This document shows positions 44,962 to 56,331 of a stretch of DNA of 64,000 bases, in pieces. Where the stretch lies: positions 3,348,001-3,412,000 of the forward strand of contig MSED01000001.1 of the NCBI GenBank assembly GCA_002099365.1, given 5' to 3'. The translations under genes were made by a program, and so were the position numbers. The notes beneath the pieces were generated by a model, which was not told the DNA's origin, searched no databases, and saw only the letters and a list, made by a program, of their open reading frames with translations. This DNA comes from Phialophora verrucosa. Taxonomy: Eukaryota > Ascomycota > Eurotiomycetes > Chaetothyriales > Herpotrichiellaceae. How positions within the stretch are numbered: the stretch's first letter is position 1; each line of letters opens with the position of its first letter.

Positions 44962-46195
44962 CACAGCCACACATGCTTCAACCCGGACAGTCTCGTTAGA
45001 CAGCTCCTGGTTGTCTCATGTGGTCGCAGCCTATGCAAGACGCAGGATGGCATATCCTCACAATCCCGTTGCGCGGAATCTTCTTTGCGGCGTGACGGGG
45101 GACTTTCCGTGATTGCCATCGTGTTCAATCTTCCATCCATCCACCCTGTCACGATCGATATACTGCGGACAACTTCGGGACTCTCGTCTCGATAACCTGA
45201 TCGTCCTTCAGCTCCTGCAGTGGGCCATCGTGCTGCAAGTCCCAGCCCCTTCGTCCGCGCATAAACGTCTCGCTGTCATTCCAGACACATCTCCCTGAGA
45301 ATTCCGGGATCCTGTCCTTGGCCAAGACTGAGAGTAGTGACACCCTTGCGATCCCGGACATTGTACTTTCTCTAGAAGTCTTCCCAATATTAACGATGTC
45401 CCTCCTTTCCGATACCCTTACTTCCCTGCTTGAACATGTGCCGTCTCTGGCCTAGGCGGTAAAGGCGCCTGAATGGCCGAGAATCTAACATCGGGATCAC
45501 TGCGGAAGGACTGTGCTGAAATTGGATCGACTCCGGCCATATGGTATGGTAATTGATGCATTCAGTGACTACTCGAATGAGGGCCATTCTGACTCGGCCA
45601 AAATCAACACGCAGCCAGCCATTGAACTTTCGCGCGCATATCCGATGTAACGTCAATCCCCACGGAAAAACATAATGCAAGTGTGTGACTTTTTGACGTC
45701 TCTCATGAACGTGCCTCAAACAGGGACGAAGCCACTCACCCCCTGGTGCCTGAATGGTGCCTGATCTCGCTGACACTAGCCTTATTTGGCTCTGCTTGTT
45801 GTCACGCATCGACCATTCAGACCAAACACAAACTTGCGCAAAGGTTTGATGATTTCTGAAAAACAACCAGGCGCGCCCTTTGAATCGAGACCTTTGCATT
45901 CGAGAACCCCCTGCCCGGTAGGTGAGTGAGTAATTAGATGCAGCACCGCACACAGGACGACCAAAAGGGAGAATCAGCCCGAGCTACAAACGGGCTACGC
46001 GCGAAATAAATATAAAAAGAGCAGCGCCAGCCAACAAGGGGAAGGGAGGGCTGTATTTTCGGATACTCGTACGCAGAAGATCCTAGCAAATACGGAATAG
46101 CGACTTCGACCCTTTCAACTACGCGTATTAATACCACGTTGCTGTATTGATCGAGAAAATTATCCAGCAAGATCGATCAGCATTTTGACGACAAC
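44962..46195. other. Intergenic region upstream of the GNAT gene
   Basis: 1.23 kb. A 187-codon minus-strand frame at 45390-45953 has no recognisable domain and poor composition, so I do not call it. A TATA box near the end is listed separately. Confidence 0.5.
46011..46018 (+). promoter_or_regulatory. TATA box of the GNAT acetyltransferase gene
   Basis: TATAAAAA within AAATAAATATAAAAAGAG lies 185 bp upstream of the ATG at 46196. It is the clearest TATA-like element in the window. Confidence 0.5.
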
Positions 46196-46981
46196 ATGGC
46201 CTCATTGCCGACAACGACGCTGACACCGGGCATCCACGTCGCCAAAATCGACGGCTCCTCCGCTGGCGTCATCTCCTCCGTCATCGACGGCATAGTGCAC
46301 GTCCAGGCGGCGTGCATTCTGAACGACCATACGTTAGCCACTTTCCTGCCCCCGCTCTCACACTCACAGCTGTCCGAATGGTGGGAGAAGCGCTTCGCCG
46401 AAGTCACAGCCGGGGAAATGCATATCATCGTGTACGTGTCGAGGGTGGCTGATCGGACGACCACAAACCGCGGTCTCGTCGAGCCTCCCTGGATTGCTGA
46501 GGGGAGGGACTGGCCCGTCGTCGTCGCGCGTGTCTCGGCGGCGGCGGATGCGCAGGGTCAGGATCAAAGTCAAGATCAAAGTCAAGACCAAAGTCAAGGT
46601 CAAGGCCAAGACGTAGAACTCGAAATCTCCGGCGTCGTAGTCCTCGCGACCCCGTTCTCGCAGACCGGACCTTTCCGCGCGCTCGTGCAAAAGTTCTTCG
46701 TCCACCCCTTGCACCGCCGGCAAGGGATCGGCAGGAAACTCATGGCTCGGCTGGAAAGCGTGGCGTTGGACCACGGACGGTGGAATCTCATGCTCGACAC
46801 CGAGGCCGGGTCCGATGCCGAGAAGGTGTATCCCAAATTTGGGTATGAGAGGCTCTGCGTGGTGCCGGAGTACGGATACAGTCCCCGGGACGGGCGATTG
46901 GTGGACGAAGTATGGTATTGGAAGGATTTGAGGAAGATGGCACGATTGGAGGAGGAGAAGGAGGCCTACCTCCGCAATTGA
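46196..46981 (+). CDS. GNAT-family N-acetyltransferase
   Basis: Single exon, 261 aa. Seen: a GNAT fold with the substrate-side half (SLPTTTLTPGIHVAKIDG, WWEKRFAEVTAGEMHIIVYV), strand EISGVVVLATPF, the acetyl-CoA pyrophosphate loop HRRQGIGRKLMARLE (Q/RxxGxG/A pattern), and the C-terminal AEKVYPKFGYERLCVVPEYG. Known: such proteins acetylate small amines or antibiotics, or protein amino groups, in the cytosol with acetyl-CoA. This size and layout occur in bacterial puromycin/aminoglycoside-type GNATs and fungal relatives. The actual substrate is unknown. Odd: a Gln/Asp/Ser repeat (about residues 118-140) is inserted before strand beta-4, encoded by a 12-bp minisatellite. A TATA box is well placed upstream. 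Confidence 0.85.
   Translation: MASLPTTTLTPGIHVAKIDGSSAGVISSVIDGIVHVQAACILNDHTLATFLPPLSHSQLSEWWEKRFAEVTAGEMHIIVYVSRVADRTTTNRGLVEPPWIAEGRDWPVVVARVSAAADAQGQDQSQDQSQDQSQGQGQDVELEISGVVVLATPFSQTGPFRALVQKFFVHPLHRRQGIGRKLMARLESVALDHGRWNLMLDTEAGSDAEKVYPKFGYERLCVVPEYGYSPRDGRLVDEVWYWKDLRKMARLEEEKEAYLRN
46555..46612 (+). repeat. 12-bp minisatellite in the GNAT gene
   Basis: About five units of the type CAAGATCAAAGT encode repeated Gln-Asp-Gln-Ser and then Gln-Gly. Because the unit is a multiple of three, copy-number change keeps the frame. Confidence 0.85.
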
Positions 46982-48114
46982 TTCACTATACTCGGTTCAC
47001 GGCTCATAGACACAATAGACCTACTATCTGCTAGGTGATATAGCATGTCGGGGTAGCCGCACTTCTGGCTTGACGGTACCGAGCACTCACGCACGATAAG
47101 GATGGGGAACTACATATTTTGACCCGAGCGACGCGATGGGAGGAACAAACGCCCCTTTATGGCGACCCTACTCGTGCAATACGGGGGAATCTTCCCTTCA
47201 ATGGTAAGCCGCGCATATACCTGGGAATGATGGATTTGGGGTGTCCGAGACGGCAAATGATCGCAGTCCTTCGTCTGATCCCCAAAAATCTCTATATCAA
47301 TGTAAGCTACATGTTGCAGAGAAAGTGGGGTTAGTTGGCGTAGAGGAGAAGGAAATGACTGGTGGTTTCAATGAACCGGTGCGAGGTTGAGGTGAGCAGA
47401 TTCAGCATCAGTAATGATGGCATTATAAGGCCTCCCTTCTTCCCAAATAGCAGCCTTAGACTGTCAACCGGGCTCCAGTTAGCTACTCACGAGCATCTAC
47501 CAGGTCCGGACATGATGTGTCACCGTCAGGTTAACCAAGAGCAACAGTTGAGGCCTCTGTCACGGAAGATGGAAATGTCTCACAGGCGCGGACAGATCGG
47601 TCTGAATAGCTCGTCAAAGCCGCTCGCTCATCTCAACTGGTCGCGTGCGCCGCCAGCTGGCTCCAGAATAGCAAGGGCCATGGCGGTGGCCTCGGCAGAC
47701 ATTGAAGATACACATCCTTCAGTTGAGTAGGTGCATTAGAAGCTCAGAAACTAAGCCGCGATCGGAAAGGGTTGAATTTCCATCTTCGCTCAGTCTTTCT
47801 CCCTATGAAGGCGAAACTCGGGTGCAGATGCATTACTATATAAGTAAGAACGGATACCGGGCCCCAAAGATCGTGCAAGGATAGGATAATGCAGAGTAGG
47901 AAGATGAGTAGCCAAGGCTGCCGTTCAGAGGACAAGGCTGTGTGTGTCCTTTTCCAAACCGGGCCTAGCGTCGAATGTGAAAGCTCCGAATTTCAATGAA
48001 TCGCTCTCGACGGCGTTCTGCGTAGGACAGACTCGACACTTTTCTCTGCCCACGACCCTGTTTCTTCCCTGCTTTTGCTTCGCTCCTACAGATATTCTTT
48101 TTTTTCCATTGGAG
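46982..48114. other. Intergenic region (GNAT 3' end / uS12m promoter)
   Basis: 1.1 kb between two + strand genes. Short frames (for example 47119-47334 and 47362-47730) have no family resemblance. Nothing else seen. Confidence 0.45.
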
Positions 48115-48854
48115 ATGCCACCGATTCCGTCGCCCTCGGCACTCCATGCCCTCCGCTTACTCACGCGCCTCACAATCTCAGCATCAAAACCGCGACCGTC
48201 CATCTTCTCGAAGCAGCGGCTTTCCTCGCCCTCGACTCGCTCGTTTTCCTCCACCTCCCCTCTCTCGATAACTCTCAACCAACTCCGCACGCGCACCAAT
48301 GGCCGCCACGCGAAGAAAGCCCGCCACGCCGTGTCTCCCGCTCTCAGCGCCGCGAACCGACCGGCCATGAAAGGCGTGTGCCTCAAGGTGGGCATCACCA
48401 AGCCCAAGAAGCCCAACTCCGGACAGAGAAAAACTGCAAAGGTGCGACTGAGCTCAGGGAGAGTGGTGAGCGCGTACATTCCCGGAGAGGGACATAACGT
48501 ACAGCAGCACAGTGTCGTGCTGGTCAGGGGCGGGAGAAGTCAGGATTGTCCTGGTGTGAGGTACCATTTAGTCAGAGGGGCTTTTGACCTGGTAAGTCCG
48601 ATTGCATTGTCCCTCTTGTTTGCCTGCTCTAAGCAGTCGGAGGAGAAATCCGTGGCTTGGGCTTCAAGCCGAAGGTCGAGTTTGAATGGAGGGAGCTGCG
48701 GCTCGAGAGCACGGAAGCTCAAAGATTCTCATCTTGAACGGGGGGCTCCAACAGACATTAACTGACATTGTCACGTCGTAATCTGCAGGGTGGTGTCCCC
48801 ACACGGATGACGAGCCGTTCGAAATACGGGACGAAGAAACCGAAGACATCATAA
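48115..48854 (+). CDS. Mitochondrial small-subunit ribosomal protein uS12m
   Basis: Decoding-centre protein of the mitoribosome small subunit. Two exons, 48115-48591 and 48789-48854, separated by a 197-nt intron, give 180 aa. The first 60 residues form a Ser/Arg-rich mitochondrial presequence (LHALRLLTRLTISASKPRPS). The mature part follows bacterial S12: TLNQLRTRTNGRHAKKAR, PAMKGVCLKVGITKPKKPNS, GQRKTAKVRLSSGRVVSAYI, PGEGHNVQQHSVVLVRGG, and DCPGVRYHLVRGAFDL. The second exon encodes GGVPTRMTSRSKYGTKKPK and the stop. The PNS segment and the PGEGHN loop that contact the decoding site are intact. The ATG at 48115 is the first giving a plausible presequence. Confidence 0.95.
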
Positions 48855-50247
48855 TCGGGATCCAAGCACGACGTATCCACAGCGCAAGCCGGTCGATCTG
48901 GGCGCCTAGCATAGCGACCTAAGCAAGACATGGCAAGCAGAAAGGCAAACTGGAGACACAACGGGTCGTAGCTGCCTTTCCAAGAGAGCAGCTTCCTTGC
49001 CCTCGCGAGATTCTGGCGGTTGAAAGGAAACGAACTGGAAGCCATGCTGGTCTAGTCATTTCGACGGATGTGATCCAGCTTCAATGTTATCACCTCGCCA
49101 CGTCCGTGCCCGCCGTTGTTCAAGGCCATGTCCCAGCATTTCAGCTCGGCTCTCAAGGTCAAGGATCGTGACAGGGGCACGAGCATGTTACCAGAAGAGT
49201 ACTTACTGTGCTATATCTCCCCCATGGATCAAGGGATCAAGCCCAGAATACTCGAGAATCTGATTCGTCGACATCCCATTGCAGATTTGGGTCCCGACTG
49301 GGAGAGACACCAACACTTATCGCCCATGGATGAGCTGTATCATCATATACTGTTTAGGGCATGAGCAGAACCAAGGACAATATAGAAGATATCGAGCTAA
49401 TACGTACTGCTCAAAGATTACAACATATTATTTCATCGTTGAATGCGTTCATTGCTCCGTGCTGGAGTCCAGTTCCTAGGTATAAACTGCGTCCCTGATG
49501 GCCGTCGATGGCGCTTGAAATATTGCCAATCGCAGCCTCTTAATCCTACAGGAGCATGATAGCTCGATTTGTGCCAACCACCGGTCGATGACATTTTCGA
49601 CCTCCAAGCGCTCTCCCATTGCAACCCAACGCCGCTCATGCAAAAGTTGTGTCTTGAATAGCAATAACCCGCCCCTTGCGCCCCGAGCATCCCATCATGT
49701 CCTTGTGTCCTGTGGAATGGAGCGTGACACTCAAATTCATCTCGGCTGTTTGTACAGTGCAAGCGAACTTGTATACCAAGGGGCGCTACCTAGTCGGCGT
49801 ATCGAGTATCTGACGAAGATCGATTGTGAAGGGATTTGCTTCTGCTTCTGCTGCTGAGGTTGTCGTTCGTGCATGCTCATCCCGTCCCTGCGATCATGAC
49901 TTAAGCTGATTGTCGACTGGTGAACTTTGAAAGGGCTGGCGTGTTCGTCCTCAATCCTGCGCCTTTTCGGGCTTCTTGTACCATTGGTCGTCCTCAGGTT
50001 CGTGAATCCCGCTCTCGTGCCACTCCGCCATCCGCTCCGCCCAAGAAAGCAACTTCCGCCGCGTCCTTGGAATCCTCATCAAAATAATCGTCAAGACCAA
50101 TCCAACGCTAAATGAGATGCACGCATATTTGAAAATCTCCCACGCCAGAGAAACGCTCGCTTCTTCAAGCTTGTCAGTGCCGGTTTGGCCTTTGCCTTTG
50201 TCGTTTGTGGTAGACTGGTGGCTAACACCATTACCGGCGGCTGATTG
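48855..50247. other. Intergenic region (uS12m / mannosyltransferase 3' ends)
   Basis: 1.39 kb between convergent genes, longer than their 3' UTRs need. Small frames are present, including 49116-49364 on the + strand and 49476-49664 on the minus strand (MGERLEVENVIDRWLAQIEL). These could be remnants, but I cannot assign them. Confidence 0.4.
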
Positions 50248-51631
50248 CTATACTTGAGATTCCCACCCAGCAGGCTTCTTAAGCTTGTTGACGTCGAAGA
50301 AGCGAGATGTACAGCTGTATGGTTTCCAGTCAAAATTGTCGGCGGGGTTGCAGTGACAGCGGAGCTTTTCCCGGACGTCGTCGCCCGTTGGACAGTGTGT
50401 GAAGGGGACGTGGTAGTAAGCGATGTCGTTGAAGAAGTGTATTTCATCTTTTCGTAGAAGGAGACCAGCGGCAATGGAGTGGACTGGTGCGTCACCCCAG
50501 CGTTCGTAGAAGAAACCGCCGTCTTTGTCGAGGGTCTCGAAGAAGTCCAGATATGCCTGTGAGCGGAGCCAGTCTAGATTGCCGATCTCGAAGTTGGACC
50601 ACTACAGCAGGTGTTAGCACAACGATTCTTCAGAGTACAGGGTGTGGCACTCACGAAATGGCACTTGTTGTACGTGTCTCCTCCGTCGTCGCTCAAGAAA
50701 GCCAGCGAATTGTCAGGGGAGATGTGTTCAGGGTGAGTCTTGATAAACTTCTTTGCACTGTCCCATAGAGTCGGGATAGTCTCGACATATTCGTACAGAC
50801 TGAGGACGAAACTGTACTTCTTCTTGTTCTCCTTCATATAACGGAAAGGGTCGTAGTGGATGTCGCAAAACAACTCGACACTGGGCTCAACTCGCCAGTA
50901 GTACTCGAATTGTTGGAGCAACGGATGGCGGAAGAAGAAACCCGACTCGAAACGGCACATGTGGCGGTAACTGATGGAGTCACCATATATGATCTTCCGT
51001 CGCCGCATGTCCTCGCGCACAGCCTCTGCTTTCTTCTGGTCAATCCACGGCGGGAAGGACCAGTGCTCAACGGGGATTTCCCCATAATGCGTCTTCCCAG
51101 ACACTAGGGAGGACGTGACCTTTTTGAACGTCTCGTCAAACGGCTTGTCATTCAGGAACACCCAGTCGTAGTTGTAGTTTCGGTTGAACCGATCTTCGAC
51201 CTGTCTAATCGAGCGCGCTATCTCCCAGATGTCGGTGTTCCTTGCCAGGGTTATGAAGGTCGCATTGACACGTTCTCCGGGCGCGGGAGGGGAGAGCTCG
51301 GAGGGCACTGTAGGGACAATGTTCGGAGTCGTTGCTTCTGAGGTTGGCAGCGCCTCCGCAGCGGAAGAGGTCTGAGGGAGATGAACGAGATCGCCTGACT
51401 CTGCCACTTCAGGACTCGGTTTCGACTCTGCGGGCCTGTCCCAGCCAAAAGTTGCGCCTTGGGTCAGGGACTGAGCAGATTCGGGTAGTGACGATGTGGA
51501 AATAAAGTATAGAATGGCAATCCCCTGTTCATGTCAGTCATTATGCGATGTCTCAGACCTGGACTTGTTGTGTAACTTACAAACACTGCAAATAGTATAT
51601 AACGCAGATATCTCCCGGAGCCTGTAGCCAT
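50248..51631 (-). CDS. Kre2/Mnt1-type alpha-1,2-mannosyltransferase (GT15)
   Basis: Golgi type II membrane enzyme that adds alpha-1,2-mannose to O- and N-glycans using GDP-mannose. Three exons, 51581-51631, 50655-51524 and 50248-50601, give 424 aa. Seen: a short cytosolic tail and signal anchor formed across the first splice (YLRYILFAVF joined to GIAILYFIS), then a Ser/Pro stem. The GT15 catalytic domain has NYDWVFLNDKPFDETFK, GEIPVEHWSFPPWID, YRHMCRFESGFFFRHP, YYWRVEPSVELFCDI, YSFVLSLYEY, DGGFFYERWGDAPVHS and DIAYYHVPFTHCP. The YWRVEP and ERWGDAP blocks carry the family's metal/nucleotide-sugar and acceptor-site residues. The second splice rebuilds NKCHFWSNFEIGNLDWLRS. Length and motifs are normal for Kre2/Ktr proteins. 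Which paralogue (Mnt1, Ktr4 and so on) is not resolved. Confidence 0.94.
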
Positions 51632-52500
51632 CTTGTCGGGGAGTATGGATATTAGGGAGATGAGTTCGAAGAGGCGGGATGTGAGGAGAAGAATAACAAT
51701 CGGTGACAATTAGTAGGAGGTGCACCTGTCCGGAAGGCCGTGCGATCAACACATCAGGCCAGCTAAGTTGAATGGGAAAATCACGTCGTCCAAGGCTGGC
51801 GGCACGCGGCAGACGGTAGGCTGCAGTCGGGAAGAGGACAAGAGGCAAGGGAACAAAGAAACCCCTTCTTGCAAGCGAGAGCAGTCGAAAGGCTTCAGGG
51901 TCCCATTAAAACCAGAGTCGTGGAAAGAGAGTGACGAGGAAGATATAAATCGACGTGCAAGCTGAATCGATCAGCGCAGCCCGAACTTTTCTATCTTGGT
52001 TGAATAGGGACTTCACTTTCAGTCTAGCATGACGCGGCGGTGCAGTGAAGGCTTGCTTCGTGTTTCCCAAAACAGGCGAGTGCCTTGCCTAACAAGCCCC
52101 TGCGATGAATATGGACGCGTGGCTCGGCTCCGGGGCCAGAGCTGCACAGCACGCAATGGGCAGGTCAGGCGGGCCACTTATGCACAAGGGAGACCTGGCC
52201 AATCGCTGCTGGGCGCACCTCGCGCACATCGAAACATTCCTGCGTCACTGATTCAGTGTTGAGCATCTTCGACTTCACCTGCAATTCACTTGCGCCTCAC
52301 TTGAGTATCCCCCGCTCTGCTTCAGCTAAGCTGCACGCTCAATCTGCATGTCATAGCATCTGCTCTTGTTGGTCTTGATTGGACCATGCAAACCAGCTCC
52401 TCTTGGTCGACAAAAGAGGTGGACGGCAGCGGGGTGACGCCGATGTGAAGTCGAGTCCTTTTCAAACATATCAGATATTTCCCACTTGTTATCTTTCACA
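51632..52500. promoter_or_regulatory. Divergent promoter region (mannosyltransferase / Pat1)
   Basis: 869 bp between divergent start codons. It must contain both promoters. No specific element was recognised. Confidence 0.4.
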
Positions 52501-55010
52501 ATGTCTTTCTTCGGCTTCGATACCGCTCTCCCCAGGGACAAGCCTAGCTCGACGGGCCGGGGCATTTTTGAGCACACGAACCCATTCACCGAAGTCGCAA
52601 AGGCTCGAAAGCTACAAGCCTTCCAAGACAACGAGGAGGAAGTGTACGTGATTGTTGTTTTGCGTCCCCATACCCCGTTCGCTTTCTGACTTCTTTTGCT
52701 AGTCTTGACTTCGAAGACACCTACGACGGCCTAGGTGACAAGCTTGAGGAGACGGGCGACGACTTGAACGATGACACTTTTGGTGGTGGTGCCGAAGGCG
52801 GAGTCGGCGAGGGCAACGTGGGCAAAGATTTCGACTTTTTTGGAAACACCGCGCAAGTCTCGAATGCCATCACCGAGGAGCACATGCGCTACAGCTTACA
52901 GCACCCATCCCATCATGCTGGTCCCGCACAACCCCAGCCCTCGAGGCCCAAAAAGACTGGCTACGAGAAGTATCAAGATCCTGGCTACATCCCAGATATT
53001 CAGGCAAAATCGAGTGCATGGGGTTCAAGAGCCCCTCCTACAGCAGCTGCAAAGACGGATAACCGCATCAGTACTGCACGGCCTGCTGTCTCAGCTTCAG
53101 TCCCTGCTCCTGCGCCTGCTCCCGCTCCCGCGCCGGCTCCAGTGTCGCAGCCTCCTGCCATGATGACGTTGGAAGAAGTCGAGGCTCTTATGCTTGCTCA
53201 ATCTCAGGCACAACAACAATCGGCTCCGTTTCCGCAGGCCCAGTCATCTCCATTCCCAACTCAGCATTTCCAGCAACCACCACCTCCGCAATACCTACAG
53301 ATGATACCACCCCCCAACGTACCAGTCCAGCAGCAACCACAGCCCCATTTGCCCGGACCCAGAGGCCATAATCGCATGCCTTCAGCTCCTCGTGGCCCTC
53401 AGCAGCCTCTACAGATTCTCCAGAATCCTAATAGAGCTCGGCATTCACCACAGCCAAGTCTCGAACGAGTGCAGCCGCCCACATCCCAGGGACCTGGAGC
53501 AGTGCCCATCATAACGCACCCTCAGCAGCTGATGGAGTTGTCTGAGGAGCAGCGCCGTGCCTACCTCGAAGAAGACGCTAGACGAGCTAAGAGGAATCAT
53601 AAGATCTTCTTGCTGTCTCGTGGGAATGGTTTGATGACCCCTCAAGACAAGAACTTTATCACTCGAATTCAACTTCAGCAATTAGTTGCAGCCACTGGGA
53701 GCTCTACTGATTCGAATCCCGAGGCTGCCCTTAATGAGGACTTCTATTATCAGGTCTACAGCCAGATTTGGGGTGCTCCACGGCAGCATCCCACGCAACC
53801 TCTCGGTCATTTTGCTCAGACGTACCTGTTCCAGACCGGCACACGCATGGGTAACAGAAGACAACAAATCAACGGGGACAACCACATGCAAAGAATGCAA
53901 CAGCAAGTCCAACGAGCCGTGGAAGCGGCGAAGCTCAAGCCAAAGAACAAGCAGCTGATTATCGAGGGGAGTTTGGGTAAAATCTCGTTCAGTAACGCGA
54001 AGACCCCCAAGCCTCTGCTCAACATCAAGAGACCAGAAAGTTTCGACAACCGCCCTGCTAGCGCAAAGAATGGTGATGGCGTCAGCACAAGCGACCGAAA
54101 AACCATCTTGAAAAACATTGAGGCTGTATATACGACGCTGATGCGCCTTGAGGATCACGAACGCCAAGCGCCTCCTCCACCGACCGAGGGCGATGGTGAT
54201 TCCATCCAAGCACATCATGAATGGCGCCAGAAGCAGCGCGAACTAGTTGATAATCTTTGGCAAAGTCTCAAGGTGCTCGACCCTATAGTGCCCGGCTCGA
54301 CTGTTGCTCACCCGTTTATCGCGTTCCTGTCCTTTGCCAAGGGGAAGAAGGCCATTCCTCGTGTCTTTCATCAAATCGATCAGGACAAACCAATCATCAT
54401 TTTGACAATGGTTGTGGTTCATCTCGATCAGCTGGATGTGGTAAAAGACGCTCTTTTGGCGCCTGGTGCATCCCAGCCTCCTCCTATGGTACGAGAGGAA
54501 ATCGAGCTTTTCTCTCAAACCGTAATGCCCTGCTTGTTGTCTTGCGTCACAGAAGCACCAATCAACATTGTCACCGGGCTGCTCGGCCTTCTCATCGATC
54601 GCACAAATATCTCGGTTGTTGCGTATACCAAAATCGGTCTCGGCATGATGACAATGTTGTTGACGCGCGCTGAACTGGTGAAGGAGGCTGGGTCGGTTAC
54701 TGACGAGGACTGGCAACAGTGGACAATGTTGTATAGTCGCCTCTTTGATATTTTGGAGCCTCTTCTTGCCACGCTGTTTCCCGGCCCAGTCAATTCTGGG
54801 GACGACATGTATGTTTGGCAATTCTTGGCAGCCATTGGCATATGTGCGAGCCCTGAGCAACAACAGAGGCTGGTTATCGGCGTCAAGGACAGAGTTATGG
54901 AGACAGTCCTGCAGAGCAAGACATTGCCTCCGGAGATGTCGGGTGCTCGGCTCGGTAATGTCAACTTGTTTATGAGGGCTATCGGTCTTGACGTGGAGAT
55001 GTTGGGTTGA
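52501..55010 (+). CDS. PAT1: mRNA decapping activator Pat1
   Basis: Cytoplasmic P-body factor bridging the Lsm1-7 ring, Dhh1 and Dcp2 during 5'-3' mRNA decay. Two exons, 52501-52643 and 52703-55010, give 816 aa. Seen: the conserved N-terminus MSFFGFDTALPRDK with GRGIFEHTNPFTEVAKARK, then an acidic stretch and a FDFFGNTA motif. A long Pro/Gln-rich region contains a Pro-Ala run (53100-53155) and MTLEEVEALMLAQSQ. Next is LSRGNGLMTPQDKNFITRIQ, the Lsm-binding core entrance, followed by DFYYQVYSQIWG. The C-terminal helical domain runs from about residue 500 (IEAVYTTLMRLEDHER) to the end. The splice is phase 2 with a gtacgt donor. The gene is complete with normal length, and the N-terminal Dhh1-binding segment is encoded mainly by exon 1. 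Confidence 0.93.
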
Positions 55011-55280
55011 TAATCAAATCGACTCATGATCGTCGGACGAGGGAGGTGGTTCCAGAAGTTGGTCTTCCAGCAGTTGCGCGACCAGAGTCACAGACAAAAG
55101 AGATCAGCTTGGGTGATGGAGACACAGGACCGCGATTTCAGCACTTGATAACCGCGGATTTACATGCATATGATTCTATGGAATTTCATGACTCGAAATG
55201 ATCTTATGTGGGGACAGTACATCCTGACTGGCATCCTGGCGTCCTCCGACACTAGGCCAATGTCTCTAGGTCATTCTACC

Positions 55281-55889
55281 TCACTCCTCGTCATCCAAGT
55301 TGCAGTGTCGGCGATGTCTCGCAATCTGTTCGGTGGCAAAATTCAGCTGCATTCTGAGCCTGTCGCACTCCCTGTCCAAACGGGTCTTCTCAGATTCTAC
55401 ATTGCGTAGGTTGTTTCTCAGGCTGGTGGTTTCCGTTGCCCTTTCAGTACCAAACAGGCGAGATTCAGCAAGTTCGGTCGTTCGTTGGCGGACTTCGTCA
55501 GCCTTTTCGTCTCTCTCGCGGGTCAAATTTGCTATTCTGTCGTTTTGCTGCTGAACAAGTTGTCGCTGTGTGTCGAAGTTTCGTTCGGCACCGCCTTTGT
55601 CTCTGAGAGCTGCTTCGCACTCTTCGGTCTTTCGCGTAAGCTGGTTGCGCACGTCCTCGAGCTCCTGCGCTAGCATTTCGGCTCTGTTGTCTCGGACGGC
55701 TTGATCGTCTTCGAATTCGCGAACCTTGGAAAGCGGTTTACCCAGGTAAATGTTCAGCGACCCTAACAATACTGTGAAGAGGATGATGGTGGTGATGATC
55801 CCAAAGGATATCCACAGCCCGACCTTTTCTCCATCTGCGCTCGACCACCTCCGTTGGAACGTGTGCCCATGTTGGGGTATCGGTGCCAT
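55281..55889 (-). CDS. Single-pass membrane protein with long coiled coil, unknown function
   Basis: Single exon, 202 aa, no recognised family. Seen: a 22-residue N-terminal segment (MAPIPQHGHTFQRRWSSADG), a transmembrane helix at about residues 23-49 (VGLWISFGIITTIILFTVLL), then an almost continuous charged coiled coil from about 58 to 190. This coil is rich in Glu, Arg and Gln (AQELEDVRNQLTRKTEEC, LTRERDEKADEVRQRTTELA). The C-terminus HRRHCNLDDEE is acidic. The plan suggests a membrane-tethered dimeric coiled coil such as a tether or organelle-shape protein. That is inference. It is convergent with Pat1 (270 bp) and divergent to the polytopic membrane protein (442 bp between start codons). 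Confidence 0.75.
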   Translation of the reverse strand: MAPIPQHGHTFQRRWSSADGEKVGLWISFGIITTIILFTVLLGSLNIYLGKPLSKVREFEDDQAVRDNRAEMLAQELEDVRNQLTRKTEECEAALRDKGGAERNFDTQRQLVQQQNDRIANLTRERDEKADEVRQRTTELAESRLFGTERATETTSLRNNLRNVESEKTRLDRECDRLRMQLNFATEQIARHRRHCNLDDEE

Positions 55890-56331
55890 CTCTAAAATCC
55901 CAACGATTGACAGTTTGCAGGCGTCGATTCTTTTTGGCGAAGATATTGGGGCAACGACAACACATCAGGCTGGACACTTTCAAGACACGGGGCCTTGGGC
56001 AGGCAAGAATCTGCCGAGAAAGGCGCCTGCTGTACGTCACACGCCTCGAGTATATTTAGATTTCAGCCCAACATAAAAGTCCGTTTCACATCGCCGCGGA
56101 CTTGTATCAACACTCTCAGACCGGGCGTCGACCTGGTCTGGAACGGGAAATTCGGCCAAGGCCAGGCGTTTGGAGGTGGAGGCTTTGCCCGGTCGTGGAC
56201 CATGAAAGGCTGCAAGGCAGACTGGGCAGGCGTCTTCAGCCTCATGGCACCCTTTGTGACCTTGGATGTCTTGTAGACATCACCACGGATAACTGTAAGG
56301 AAACCGCGTACAGACCACAGTGATTCGCCAC
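55890..56331. promoter_or_regulatory. Divergent region between two membrane-protein genes
   Basis: 442 bp between start codons. Another + strand frame continues past the chosen start through about 56345-56480 (ISGASTIRSLQTIDNSFTLA) and looks protein-like, so the 5' end of the downstream gene may be wrong. Confidence 0.4.

Noticed and set aside
45390..45953. 187-codon minus-strand open frame
   Set aside because: Composition is irregular (many Arg, Trp, His and Cys scattered), no domain is recognisable, and it lies in the GNAT upstream region.
48758..49045. 95-codon minus-strand frame overlapping uS12m exon 2
   Set aside because: It is antisense to a well-supported exon and has no recognisable domain.
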